Shown here: piece after piece, positions 24,063-35,580 of the stretch
Layout of the letters: each line of letters opens with the position of its first letter
How positions within the stretch are numbered: position 1 is the stretch's first letter
Source of the DNA: Fistularia commersonii
Taxonomy: Eukaryota; Chordata; Actinopteri; Syngnathiformes; Fistulariidae
Reading direction: 5' to 3'
DNA: 64,000 nucleotides
Assembly (NCBI GenBank): GCA_037954325.1
Contig: JBBMNZ010000026.1
Coordinates: forward strand, 5,335,501 to 5,399,500
Notes under the pieces: generated by a model
Seen by the model: the letters and a program-made list of their open reading frames with translations, nothing else
What the model was told of the DNA's origin: nothing
The model's database searches: none
Program-made: the position numbers and the translations under genes

Positions 24063-24585
24063 AAATTCAGTCTTTTGTTCTTGTACGTCCAAACCACTCG
24101 TATGTCTCTCGAACGTCCCCGGAAGTCATTGAGGCTCTTTTCTCCTCTTTTTCATATAAGCGCCCTGCACGCAAAGCCTATGAATATAAAAATAATAACA
24201 CCAGTGAACTCTGTTCAAAAGGCTTCCCGAAAAAGGCAAAATGTAATGATCCTGCAAGGAGAAGTAGAAGGCCGGGACTGGTGATCACGGATTCCCTCAG
24301 CACAACTTTTTCTGCTTTCTCTTCTCTCTGTTCTGTCTTTGCCTCGTCTCTGTCCCTTCATCTTCCCTCCTCTCTCTTTTCTCCATCTTGTTTTGTTTTG
24401 CCTTTGAAATTTGCACTTCACAGTGTGACGATAAGCTGCCGGTTTAGGCATGTGATAGCCCACAAGAGCAACATTTAGTAACTATTTGGTGCGGGTGTGA
24501 AGAAGAGAAAGGCAACATTTGCCGGGCGTTTGTATTGCTGCCACTTTCTGGCAGTGTGAAGTTGGTTACTAGTGGAGACCTTTCA
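24063..24585. other. Non-coding DNA, pyrimidine-rich
   Basis: No gene is seen. A C/T-rich patch lies at 24290-24420 (TTCTCTTCTCTCTGTTCTGT and similar). It may contain a worn continuation of the retrotransposon upstream, but I cannot align it. Confidence 0.45.
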
Positions 24586-24608
24586 CTGTGTGCGTGTGTG
24601 TGTGTGTT

Positions 24609-24647
<39 letters not shown>
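24586..24647. repeat. (TG)n microsatellite, left arm of an inverted TG/CA pair
   Basis: About 29 TG units with three interruptions (GC, TT, TA). Together with the CA array at 24782-24825, 134 bp away, it forms complementary arms on the same strand. Confidence 0.95.
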
Positions 24648-24648
<1 letters not shown>

Positions 24649-24779
24649 ACAGCTCAGACTGTGGATGTGGCCAAGAGAGCTGGAGGCAAGTATAAGGCAC
24701 CACCCCCCCTGCTGGTGAAGGACAGGATAAGCCAGACAGATTCGCTCTTTCACCTACCAACCAACTCTGCAAACAAAAA

Positions 24780-24781
<2 letters not shown>

Positions 24782-24825
<44 letters not shown>
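24782..24825. repeat. (CA)n microsatellite, right arm of an inverted TG/CA pair
   Basis: A clean run of about 22 CA units on the plus strand, complementary to the TG array at 24586-24647. Confidence 0.95.
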
Positions 24826-24827
<2 letters not shown>

Positions 24828-25555
24828 GTGATGCAAATCCACATTATCTTTGTCTCTTTAATGATATGCGCCTGTAGGATGTTTGAAACTTGATTAACCG
24901 ACTCAATAAAGCATAACGTTTTGCATAACCATTTTAAAATAATTGACATGACAACCACGGGCCCTATACAAACACTTGTTGGTGTGTGAGTATGTGTGTG
25001 TTGATGTTTGAAAAAAAAAAATGAAATCTCTTAAGGATGATTGTGTAGACATTAAATTTACTTAAATCCAAACATCATTCATGTAAACTTTTGCATGGTA
25101 AACTCACTTTTTAACACATTTATGAGTTAGATGTGGTTTACCTCCACATTTCCTGGCGCCTTGTGAAATCAGTTTTGCAGAAAGGCTTAAAAAGATATGA
25201 TAAGAAATGCTGTCCTGCGGTTTTTTGTTGTTTTGTTTCCAGAGCTCTATTATCAACAAAGCTTGGGACATGATACTTAATGTTTTGTAGTTCAAGTAAG
25301 GTCATGGCAGACAAAAGAAGACTTTCAATATTGTGTCAGACCACTATCATCACGATACAATCTCTCTGACATCAAAAGCAAATTATGCAGTTGTACGCTA
25401 TCAAATCAGGCAATCTCTTGATAAAATTAATCGTTCCAAGTCTAGTGACACTAATAATCTGCTGATTGTATTATCTCCGCAAGACCCCAGTGGGGATCTG
25501 TGTGCATTATAACAACTATGTTTGTATCCGTAGTTGGGAGGGTGAAGGGCAAACA

Positions 25556-25603
25556 GTGTGTGTGTGCGTGTGTGTATGAGTGTGTGTGTGTGTGTGCGTG
25601 TGT
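25556..25603. repeat. (TG)n microsatellite, left arm of a second inverted pair
   Basis: An imperfect TG array with CG and AT interruptions (TGTGCGTG, GTATGAG). The CA array at 25745-25768 lies 141 bp downstream in the complementary orientation. Confidence 0.92.
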
Positions 25604-25744
25604 CTGCTTTCCTCTGTATCCTATTATCTTTGTCATTAACGAAAATAATGGCTCTTATTGCGGTTACCTCGGGCTATGTTTTGAGGACCCTTATGTCTGC
25701 ATGCACCCGCTCACACTCGCGTACACACAAAGACTCCAGAACAG

Positions 25745-25768
25745 ACACACACACACACACACACACAC
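25745..25768. repeat. (CA)n microsatellite, right arm of a second inverted pair
   Basis: About 12 CA units followed by CGTGCGCGC, alternating purine-pyrimidine sequence. Complementary to the TG array at 25556-25603. Confidence 0.92.
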
Positions 25769-26345
25769 GTGCGCGCTTGCACCGGCTGTCTGGCCTGCAA
25801 CTTCGCCTAATTGGGAGGGGAATAGTCGTGGTGTGGGCGAAGCCCTTAGCTCATTGACACAAGGTTAAAGGCCCATTAACTTGACCAATAGGATATTTGA
25901 TGAGAGAACAAAGGGGACACTGAGCAAAATGGGCGAGTAAGACGGAGCATCATATCGGGGAAAAGTCAAAATCAGCAACTACAGACTGTTCCATGGCCAG
26001 GCTTTGGACAATGGCTGTGGCAAAGGCACAATTATGAACAATTATGGTCTTTGGATGTGACTCTAAATGGGGTCTGGATTGGGTATAATGAACCCAACTT
26101 ATTGCTATTAGAAGTATAATGCTTTCAGATTCAAGTATAGAAACATAAAAAAATATGTTTTCTACAAGAACGTGCTGTAGACTCTGCACCAAAGAGAAAT
26201 TTAACATGCAACATCTGCATTCCCCGCTTTTAACCAAGTTATAAAGTCCGAGATATCGTCAGTGGCTGTCTCTCTGTTTTCTGACAATCATTTTTTATCC
26301 CATATACACTCAAAGTATCGGAATAAATTATAAACAATAAATGCA

Positions 26346-26477
26346 GGGTTGCGTCAGGAAGGGCATCCGGTGTTGAACTTTTGCCAAAACCAAACATGTG
26401 AATCAAACCTAAAGAAGGTTGATTCGCTGTGACGACTCCTGCAGGAAAAAGCCGAAAGGAGAAAGAGTAGAAGTAGA
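26346..26477 (+). mobile_element. Non-LTR retrotransposon/SINE 3' end, copy B
   Basis: GCGTCAGGAAGGGCATCCGG at the left and GATTCGCTGTGACGACTCCTG followed by AAAAAGCCGAAAGGAGAAAG at the right match the widespread teleost 3' terminus (consensus style: GGAAGGGCATCCGGCGTAAAA ... TGGCGACCCC ... GCCGAAAGGAGAAGAAG). The same 3' tail ends the 55.5-56.1 kb copy and, reversed, starts the 43.2 and 44.9 kb copies. At about 130 bp it is either a heavily truncated LINE or a SINE sharing the LINE tail. Confidence 0.75.
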
Positions 26478-28960
26478 AACAAGCACAAAGGGCTATGAAA
26501 TAAAACACACATTGCTTATTCTGACGTTCATGGGAGAAAGTGAAGTGTCAGCTTGGTCAAATAACACTTTCAGGTCTTTTTGTTTCAGTAACAATCAGCA
26601 TAAAGCGCTACGGTCCCCTCTGTCAAATAATGGGGAGTTTATGTGTGTCAGTAAATCAATGCACATTGGAGGTGACACTGAATTCTTTAATATAAAAGTG
26701 AAGCATTACATGGTCTTAAAAAGTGCTATTGGGATTTTCTGGCCCCCAATGTGAAGCTTTAAACTCAAATCAGACTTTGTAAAGATTTGTATGTTCTCGT
26801 CAGTTTCACTTTTGGACAAAAATGCCTGAAGTCTCTTGTACTTGATTTGTTTATTGTGAATATGCCTTTAAACTTTAGTTCAAGTGGTATTAAGGAAAAA
26901 AAAAAGTCTTAAATCTAATTTGCCTTAAGCTGTAAGAACCCTGTTCTCACCCTGAACAACACATTTGTCTAATCTTGACATTGGGCCAGATTCTAAATTA
27001 AATCACACCAATGTGTCTTTGTACCGAGCGAGGAACATTTAAATGGTTGCAAATAACCTCTTACTTTTTAAATGTCATGAAACAGCAGATGAACTCATCT
27101 TAATAATGACTGACATTTTACTTTAATTTGAAAAAAATGCTTGCAGAAGGAGAGATTAACTCAAAAGCCTTGTAAAAAGGAATATTTATAGCACAGAGAA
27201 TAATGATGATGAAAATATCTATATATCTGAGAGAATTGTAAAAAACTCCTCGCCAGTATGTTATGTTTCCACTTCATAAATGTAGAATCGGATGATGTCA
27301 CATGGGTTCGATTTCTTTCATGCCGTTCCGGTTTCCACACATTTGAGAAGAATCCCGACTTCTGCAAATTGCTGTAATAAAAATTGTATCCTCTTATGAA
27401 TACGGTTGTTTTTCTTGTTTCATTTTGATTTTATGGAAAAGAAGTGCGCTCCTACTCTGCGACGGATCAAGAAGACACTTATTCTGTTTTAATATATGTA
27501 TTATGGGTACGAGCAAATCCGTCAATATGTAATTTTCACTTTCTGTTTTCGCTCAACAGAAGGGAAATGTCGACTCACGCCGGCGAAGGTTTATAAATCT
27601 GACAAAATGAGGGACGTCTTCGAACCAGAAGATTTGTGGATGCGATTGACGCTTGAGACGTTCCGGGGCTAAAATTACCTGCGGACTCCTCGACTCACAA
27701 AACACTGACAAACCCCTTAATGCTCGAAAATCCGATAATAAAAGGCCGCTCTTCCCAAGATGATAAAGCCATCGGGCGGTTTCTAATCCAATACTCAACC
27801 GAATGACACAGGGAAAAAAAAAAAGGGAATGCATCTTTCTTCCCCTGTTGGTGGTGACTTGCTCCATAAGGTTGTTTCCACTCTTGCAAACCCAGAAACT
27901 TATGTCTGGACTCTATTTTGGGTATTTTAGGGCGTGACAAAGCTGAGTGAATTAAACAATTGCATTGAAACGTATGAAAAACCTTTTGTACGCCTTTCAC
28001 TCGTCCATTACCACCATCAAATGCAGATATTAGAAACTATCTTCAATCAAATGTCATCAAGCATTCCCTTTATATGGAGGACAATGCTCAACTTTAAAGC
28101 AAATGTCCTTTATTTTACCCCTATTGTCAAATCAATATTTCAATAACCATCATCCGGAAAGGCGGTCCGCCGATGATTTTAATCATTCTGTTCTCCGAAC
28201 TGCCTCAAAGCAACAAGGGAATATTATTGTAGAGTGCCGGCTCCTTTATCCTCCTACCTTTGCAAACATTAAACGATGTTTATTCGTCTTATTTGGCCTC
28301 ACTAGCGCAAAACACAGATGAAACAAGGCCGTGCGCTCCCAGTTCAGCCCCTTCTGAGCACAGCATGGCGAGCCAGTGTCTCACCCCAGGAGCCCGATTC
28401 CTCTTGCTCTGGCAGACGCACAATGAAACGCACTACTCGCCCGTAAATTACTTGACACAACAGATTTACGGAGCCGCGATACGAGTCTCCCACGTAACAA
28501 ACACATGTAACCTCCGGCACACGTTTCCATTGGACGACCGAACATGTAGTCATACCCTTTTCTTCTGTTTTTAAGTAAAAAAAAAAAACGCTCAAACTCG
28601 TGAAGAAAAATAAATTTGACTGTCCCGCTGCTAAGAAGAAATCAGGGGATAGTAATTAAATAGCAAACACAAAATGAGAAAAAGATGAAGGACAACAAAG
28701 AACTGATGACAATTTCAAAAGGCCGATGTTCCAGTCAGAGATAACGCAACCTTTTTATACATTTTCACGGTCTTTGGGTGCGTGAGGTTTACAGGAAGTC
28801 GGGCAACACAGTGGATTAAAGATAAGCGTGACGGAATCGCTGAAAATGTTTTTCCTCGCCGGTAAGGAGGAGAGAAAACCTGATCCCTTAAAGTGGCGTT
28901 AATACCCCCAGCTTTCATCCTTAATTTCAGATGTAATGATTCGTGGAAAGGCTGTGACCC
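26478..28960. other. Non-coding unique DNA, no gene seen
   Basis: No gene or repeat family is recognised. The 28140-28560 stretch has more CG dinucleotides than its surroundings and a 104-codon plus-strand frame at 28260-28574 without a recognisable motif. A-runs lie near 26896 and 28578-28589. Confidence 0.5.
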
Positions 28961-29480
28961 ACACGGCGTCCTATTTAATGTTTTGCCATTTAGATATTAA
29001 TGCGAAAATGAGACGAATTTAGGCAAATTTATTCTGCGAGTGCAGAGGGAGCGAGAGAGAAGAGGAAGAAAGATTTGCAGCAAAGGAAGACATGCGTTCG
29101 GCAGACGGTTGGGTGATCTCAGGTATGTAAAGACCTGCAGAGGAAACAGAACTCGGGGGTCCGGCTGCGGGGAATCCGTAGTACACGGCAGTAAACTTCA
29201 ACAAAATAAACCTGAAGAAAGAGGAGGTTTGAAGCCGGTCGCGGTGAAGAAACAGACCGAGATGTGGCGAGCCGGTCCGAAGCTGAGGGGGAGAGGCAGC
29301 GGGACGGGAGGTGAGAAGAAGAGATGAAATCAGGGTTTAGAGGGGAAAGAGGTTAAAGCTACACTCAGATCTGCTGTGAGGGATGGAAGGCGGCGTGCAC
29401 GGAGGAGACAGAGCAGAGATAGGGGAGCGGCGAAATTAAAGTCGGAGGATGTGGATAAAGGTCACTCAAGTTTCGAACAC
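28961..29480 (+). other. Purine-rich, CG-containing patch
   Basis: From about 29040 to 29450 the plus strand is dominated by GA-rich words (GGAGCGAGAGAGAAGAGGAAG, GGGGGAGAGGCAGCGGGACG) and holds more CG dinucleotides than its flanks. The 95-codon frame at 29040-29327 is basic (many Arg, Lys, Gly), which follows from the purine bias and is not evidence of a protein. CTCAG|GTATGT at 29118-29128 resembles a splice donor. It could be a UTR or lncRNA exon, a worn purine-rich repeat, or plain skewed DNA. Confidence 0.35.
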
Positions 29481-31262
29481 TGGAGGACTATGAATTAGAG
29501 GAGGATTAGAAGGTCACCAAGATATTAGGGGGAGAGGATAAGAACATATTTGAGGCAAGTAAGACGTAATTATGGTTGTAACGACACTATATGGTACACA
29601 AACACGCCGGCAGCCGAGGTGCCCCACTAATTTCCCATCTGCCGCATGTACGGCATCAAAATGGAAAAAAGCGTCGGTCTTCTTTTCAGTTATCATATTT
29701 CTAACTATATTTGACATCATTGTAAAAATGTGACATCATACATATTTATATTGCATTCACAAACCAACATGTGCAGTTATCGCACTAAGTGTTTCCTCTA
29801 AATGTCACCAAAATGAAAATAGAATAAAAGAAATGATGATAATTATGGCTATAACTAAGCAAATTGGTATTTTTCAAAATAACTTGAATACTTCCAGATT
29901 TCCGAGGAACCTGAAGAAGAGAAAAACCTTGAGAATACATTTTTTTTTCGTAACAGTCCTACTTGTGTTATTCAGTGAAAATCCTAATTTATATCCATAT
30001 TTGATATAATTAGCATCTAGACAAGTGGATGTGAGTCAGACACATCAAGAGGTGCTTGACAGATTTATCACTTTGTTTTCCTTTTTTCTGTCACATTTCC
30101 GTCACAAGTTTTGTAGTTATTATATGAAATGGAAAAATACGGACTCGTGTGTAGAATTGCAACTCTCACTTAAATATTCCAAAACTCGGAGAGAATGAAT
30201 ACCGACGTACAATCAAGAAATGGACGGGAGCTCTGAGCGGAGATTTAGCATTTTTCGGAATCGTCAAGCGCAACTAATCATCGAAAAAGCGTATAACAAT
30301 TCGGGGACGGCTTCAGAAAGCTGCTGCAGAACTGGACATCAAGTAAGTCAGATCAAGGCATCGCACAAGTCCAAAAAAAAGAAGAGAGCTGGATGAAATA
30401 TGGTGCTTTTGTGGACAGCGGAGGGGGAGCGGGGTGAAAGTCGGCCCCGAGGACACCGAGAGCAGATCGGATGAGACGTGTGAGTGACGCATTTATTCCG
30501 ATGGCCTGAAATATGAACCGTGTGAATAATGGGAAAACTAGTTCTGGGGAGATAAATAGAAAAGCTCCCTATCTTCTCATCTCTGCCCATCTCTCCTTCA
30601 TCGTTCCCTTCGCTATTCTGTTTTTTTCTGCTTCTAAGTTCCCTCCTTGTGATATTTGAAACTGGGCCCGAGTGTTTGAAAAGAAAGTGAAAAACATCAA
30701 ACATCTGATGTATGTATGTACGTATGGAGATCTATTTTTATTCAGTTTGTCATTTCGACCTGTTTTAGAATCGATTATGGAAATGTTAAAACAAATAAGG
30801 CACCTAAATCCTTTGATTATCTATTGATTGTTGAATTTTCCCCCACAGATCAAATGACAAATGTGTCAATTTTTGTTTCCAGTGCATATTGGGATGTATT
30901 TTTTGTATTATGATTTTGTATTTAGATATAAAAAGAGTAAAGCGAGGTGAAATTAAACAGAACCTGCTTATGAATTTTCTGCCCGTGCCCGCCCGTTGTA
31001 TTCATGTTAAAAAGAGGAAAAGAAAAGCAAAACAGAACAAAGTATATTTCCACCAGCAGAAGGTTCACTCAGCCTGCTTTGAATTGATGTTATAGATGTC
31101 TGCCTTCCACATCGTGAATTATGCAACGGCATCGTATAAAAAAAAAAAACAGAGAGAGAGTGAACATCCCTGTGGACCGTGGACTTTGTTCATAAACAAT
31201 TAGAATAAAACCGGAATAAATCTGCTTGAGACAGACGTCGAAATATAAAGAAAGGGAAGGGG
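29481..31262. other. Non-coding unique DNA, no gene seen
   Basis: AT-rich sequence with short homopolymers (T at 29940-29948, A at 31138-31149). No conserved domain or repeat family is recognised in any frame. Confidence 0.55.
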
Positions 31263-31263
31263 T

Positions 31264-31438
31264 GTAACTTCTTCGAGTTCCTTCCCGATGGGTCGCCGCG
31301 GCGAATCGTCTGTCTCGGTCTAACGTTCTCCTCCGCATCCTCTTCTCTCAAACCAACTAACTCCGTGTCTTCTTTCACTCCGTCCAGAAACCTCCTCTCC
31401 GGCTTCCTGCCTGGGAGTTCCAACCTCATCATCCATCT
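31264..31438 (-). mobile_element. Non-LTR retrotransposon 3' fragment, copy C
   Basis: A minus-strand fragment of the same family as the 43.3 and 45 kb copies. It keeps GGCTTCCTGCCTGGGAGTTCC and CAAACCTCCTCTCC-like words, and on the minus strand encodes RLELPGRKPE, then RRFLDGVKEDTELVGLREED, the short conserved tail of the element's protein with a small deletion. It ends at its 3' side with GGGTCGCCGCGGCGAATCG and a CTTCTTCGAG-type tail. Only about 175 bp survive. Confidence 0.75.
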
Positions 31439-33480
31439 GGGTAATATCCCGAAAAAAGCACCGCGATTGTGAACAAATAATACAAACTGCAGATCTCGGT
31501 TAGCCTGTCAGGATGTTTCTAATGATTTTGCACATTTGATGATTCGCACTATTTATCCCACGTTGGAGAAAAAAATCCAAAACCGCCACCGGCCAAGAGG
31601 TGAAACCTGGGCCGCTCACCTGTCGTTCCCACTAAGCCAACAATCTCCCATCTGCACGAGCGATTTAGAGTTTCCACTTATCTCACTGCATTGAATCCGA
31701 ACCGCGGGTGGAAGCGGAGGAACCCTGGGAGAATCGGCCGCGCTGCCACCGCTCGACATTTTCCCTTTGATATATTTTATATTCAGTCATTTATTTATTT
31801 CTTACGTCTTTTTGTTTCAGTCTTTTATGGTATTCGTAACGTCACTGAAATTGCGCATTCCTGTTTAAAAAAATGGCCTTGACATTTGGAGAAACTTCCT
31901 TCCATGATCTGAAATATTAGTGGAAAGAACAGTTAAGTAAAAGAATATGTATATATGTAAATATATGTATGTGCATATAATGTAGAAACCTTAAAAGAAG
32001 GGGAAACATGAGATCTTGACCCAAAGTCTCAGTTAGTTTCATAAAAACTCACAGACCATTTTAAAAGATAAATATCAAAGTGGGCGAGGAGAAAAGGTTT
32101 GTCAGGGAAAAAAAAACACGATCATTTTTCTTATACATATTAATAATCCAGCGGATGAAAGTGCAGACTTTGTGAACCAAATTAATGATTCAATAGTGAC
32201 TCAAGGAGAAAGAATAATTATTATTGAAGCTGATTTGATTTTTATCTTGAATCCTAACCTCGACTCGACAGCAGGAATTAAACACAAAGTCCAAGAGAAA
32301 CGGGAACAAATGCTCACAGACACTATATTGCCTTTTCATGTTTCATAACAGCAATTTAAAATACCATTACTCCGACAAGGCGCAGGTCTCAGCATAGTTA
32401 CTCTGTGTTAACGTGAAGTATTTATGAGTGAAGGACTCATTTTACTGTTAAAAGAGTAAGAAACATTTGGTGAATACCTGCATTCAAACAGAGGAAATAC
32501 ATTTTTAAATGCTACAAGAAGGCCGGGATTTAAGAGAAGTAATGACAAGATGTTCATTTGTAAAGAAAGAAGATGCTTGAAAACACAGGCTGAATAAGTG
32601 ATCATTAAAGAACCAGACTAATTCATTTTATTTCTCTCTTTTTCAGGGCCTGATTTATGAATAAAAAGTGTGAGTGATGTCAGTTCTGGGCCAATTAATC
32701 AGCTTGATAACCTTTGCATCCCTGTAATGAAGTGTTCATAACATTAACTTATTACATTTAAAGTTGGGTTTGAGAAAGAACAGGAATCTACGGTACTTTC
32801 CAAAAATGCGTTCACCTTTTTAAGAGTAAAAGGTGTCGTCTACGTCTGCTGCACTGCAGACACGGAGAGGAAACGGCTAAAAGCGCGGCTCTATTTTCAT
32901 GGCGGAAACACGAGCACACCAAGACGTCTCTCAGCGCCTACATTTCAGCTATGCAACAAAACTGACACCTTATGCACGACAAAGCCTACATCAATCTCAG
33001 GCGGCGAGTACAAAATGTCACGATCGGTTGGCCCGATACCTTTTTGATTTAGACTAAAACCTGAAAGCGATTACTGCCGTTGAGAATGTTATGGTTTTCA
33101 TCCAATTAGGGAATTTCAGGGTAAACTTCATTCTGCCACCGGTGGCGTGGAATTTTCCGTCCCGGGTCATGTTTCTAACCTAAAATCATTCACATTTTCC
33201 AGACATTTTTCGCAAACAAAAAATGGATCAGGGAACAAAAACAATGCCGTGGAATGGTATGCCAGGTTGGTATTGGCAGCGCAACCGTTAAAATTGCGAT
33301 TATTCCTTTAAGTAACCGAGTAACCAAGTCACCATATCATCATTCGGCAAAATGTCTCCCAACAACGTCAGGAATGCCTCGCACTGGATACACTGCTTTC
33401 CATACCTCTGACAGTGCAATTACGAATCTGGCCGTTCACACGTACACACAGACATCTGTCATCAAACTGGACTTCGCGGA
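31439..33480. other. Non-coding unique DNA, no gene seen
   Basis: Mostly AT-rich, with slightly more CG dinucleotides at 32820-33230. No frame shows a recognisable domain and no repeat family is recognised. Confidence 0.55.
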
Positions 33481-33722
33481 CTGACACACACACACACACA
33501 TGCGAGCACACAAAACACCCAGGCTGTCCCACTTGAAGGCTGTTTCAGAGCGTAAGGGCATGCTGATTGATTGGTGCCTCAGGGAGGCTGTCTCTTTTCA
33601 TTAACGTCCTCTTGTGTGTGGAAATGTGTGAATAGACATTTTGCCACCGGTAGTTTGTGGGACTGTAGGAGTTTGCCGGACTGAAGGATATACCTCTGCT
33701 GCGAGGTATATCATCTCGTATA

Positions 33723-33753
<31 letters not shown>

Positions 33754-33754
33754 T
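33723..33754. repeat. (TG)n microsatellite
   Basis: About 15 TG units. A short CA array at 33484-33500 lies some 220 bp upstream, again complementary on the same strand but in CA-then-TG order. Confidence 0.93.
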
Positions 33755-33950
33755 GTCCTTTTTTTTTTCTCAGCAGCAGAAGCATTATTGTTAGAGATTT
33801 CACGTGACAAGATATATCGAGTAAATATCCTGCTGCTGCAGATTTTGAGATTAAAAACCAATTTAAGCTATGAATGTTTATATGTATGAGAATGTTTTTG
33901 CAATGAAAATGGAAGCGTGTCATGTTTCCTATATATTTGGATTCGGCGAT

Positions 33951-34073
33951 CGTCACTTTTGATAGAACGCACGTACACCCGGAAAGGATCGCTCATCGTT
34001 GCTCATTCAAACGGAGTGGCACCGGTTGATGGCGGCTGAATAGTTCCGGATGTTTAGATAAGATGTGGCTTGT
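33951..34073. promoter_or_regulatory. CpG-containing patch with ETS- and YY1-like words
   Basis: A short patch with frequent CG dinucleotides in AT-rich surroundings. It holds CCCGGAAAG (33978-33986) and TTCCGGATG (34045-34053), both with an ETS GGAA core, and GATGGCGGC (34029-34037), a good YY1 core. A 26-A run follows directly. This could be a small regulatory element or a short retroposed transcript with its poly(A) tail, since no clear target-site duplication separates the two. The motifs are short and can occur by chance. Confidence 0.25.
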
Positions 34074-34099
34074 AAAAAAAAAAAAAAAAAAAAAAAAAT
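34074..34099 (+). repeat. (A)26 homopolymer
   Basis: An uninterrupted run of 26 A, the longest homopolymer in the window. It may be a retroposition tail of the patch before it. Confidence 0.95.
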
Positions 34100-34438
34100 A
34101 GAAATGGATCCAATGCATAGTTGTTACACAGCAAGAAAAAATGAATGGACTATTGCTCAGATTCATTTTATTCTATCTAGCACATAGAAATAAAAATGCG
34201 ATAAATACAACAACATGGACAGGAGTCTATTTCTTGATAGACAGGAACCGAGAAAAGAATGAAATGCACACTTTCAATCTGGTGAATAAATCCATGAAAA
34301 TGATTGAAATGTTGATGTTGATGCCGATCTAGCTGAGCAACTAGACATTGTGAATTACCTGAAGGTAATGAAGTGAACTTTTCCTTTTTCACGTAAAAAA
34401 AAAACAATATCAGCCATTCCCACACACTCTCACACACG

Positions 34439-34470
34439 CAGCTGCCATGCAAGGCCCTGACAAAAGCACG
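34439..34470 (+). mobile_element. Short fragment of a teleost MITE/SINE
   Basis: GCTGCCATGCAAGGCCCTGAC matches an internal word (GCTGCCATGCAAGGCGCTCAC) of a common teleost repeat whose other end (TGCTCAAGGACACTTC) is seen at 42.3 kb. Only some 30 bp are recognisable. Confidence 0.45.
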
Positions 34471-34494
34471 GCCTGAAAATATGCAGTCTGAGGT

Positions 34495-34625
34495 TCGTTG
34501 GAGACGCCAAATTGCCCGGAAGTGAATGGTTGTTTGTCTATATGTGACGCTGAGATTGACCGGCAACCGGTCCAGGGTAAACCTCGCCCTTGAATGCATG
34601 AATGAATGAATGAATAAATGAAGTT
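34495..34625 (+). mobile_element. GAATGAAT-tailed repeat, 3' part, copy 1
   Basis: The order of words is that of the 3' half of a very common teleost repeat: CCAAATTGCCC, GTGAATGGTTGTTTGTCTATATGTG, GATTGACCGGCAACCGGTCCAGGGT, then CGCCC and a tail GAATGCATGAATGAATGAATGAATAAATG. Four more copies are at 41.8, 46.0, 48.1 and 62.8 kb. Mutations throughout show that it is old. Confidence 0.8.
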
Positions 34626-35580
34626 GGAAAGGTTCTTGCCCATATGGTTAACCTCGATATTAGCAAAGTGCTCGGCAGCACAACGCCGCAAAAGTAGAAA
34701 GAATGGTTATCGACATGGCGAGTCCTCCAGTGCGAGGAAGTGCATTGAGTCCACAAAGTGGGTTAACTTAGCAGTCACGTCGAGGTTCCGGTGTTAATGT
34801 TTTCGTCAGCTTTCCGGTGTCTCTCATGTTTATGAACTTACTGTGAGCTTATCCAGCAATTAAAACATGCACGTTATTGACTGTGTGAGCTCGTCTGATG
34901 CAGCGGGTGCTGATGCAGCGTCACAATCCTGCACTGATGTTTCATTAACTTTAAAAGCACGCAGTTCATTGGCTGCTGTGCAAACTATAGTGAAATGTAG
35001 AAAACACCTTCCTGTTTAGAAACAAGCATGAAAAGTACAGCAATTTTGGGGAGATTGGGACTATTTTCATTTGTAAAGAGCTGTTCTTTGGCAAAAGAAC
35101 TTTGTTCAGTAATAATCCAATCATGCGATATGCTGCCCTTACCATCATTCTCCTTGTCATTTCCTGTCAATCATCTTTCAGCTAGTTAAGCATTTCCAAT
35201 GTTGTCCAATATTATGATTTACTGCACAAAATGGCTTAAGATGAATGAAAAGCAGAGAAAAGCAGGGTGAGATGTGACCGGACTACCAGACCAGACATGG
35301 TTTGTTATTAAAAAAAAAATCTGAAACTTTTCAGCTGACGGATCCGATATCTGTAGTCTAAACTCGTGTTTTTCTCTTGAGAAAAATCAGTAAGACTGAT
35401 GGTAAGCCAGTGATGGCAAGCCACACTAATGTAATTAATTTGCATGTATATGTTTAAATAAATGTTTGCTGATTGGGATATGATATAGAACATGCCAACG
35501 AAAATATTGAACCGTGTGATGGGCAAGAGAGAAAACTCTGGTTTTAAACTCCTCATCAGTATCCAATGGAGGTTTGTGGG
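34626..35580. other. Non-coding unique DNA, no gene seen
   Basis: Nothing coding is recognised. The word CTGATGCAGCG is repeated at 34895-34920 with a short gap. The flanks are AT-rich. Confidence 0.55.

Larger units (their letters stand above)
24830..26345. other. Non-coding DNA with a second TG/CA pair
   Basis: No gene is supported. The frames here that run over dinucleotide arrays encode only Cys-Val or His-Thr runs. An A-run lies at 25011-25021, and the TG and CA arrays at 25.56-25.77 kb are listed separately. The remainder is unique AT-rich sequence. Confidence 0.55.

Noticed and set aside
24535..24958. Frames on both strands with Cys-Val and His-Thr runs
   Set aside because: Translations of TG and CA microsatellites.
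34177..34599. 140-codon minus-strand frame
   Set aside because: Crosses two interspersed repeat fragments and shows no domain.
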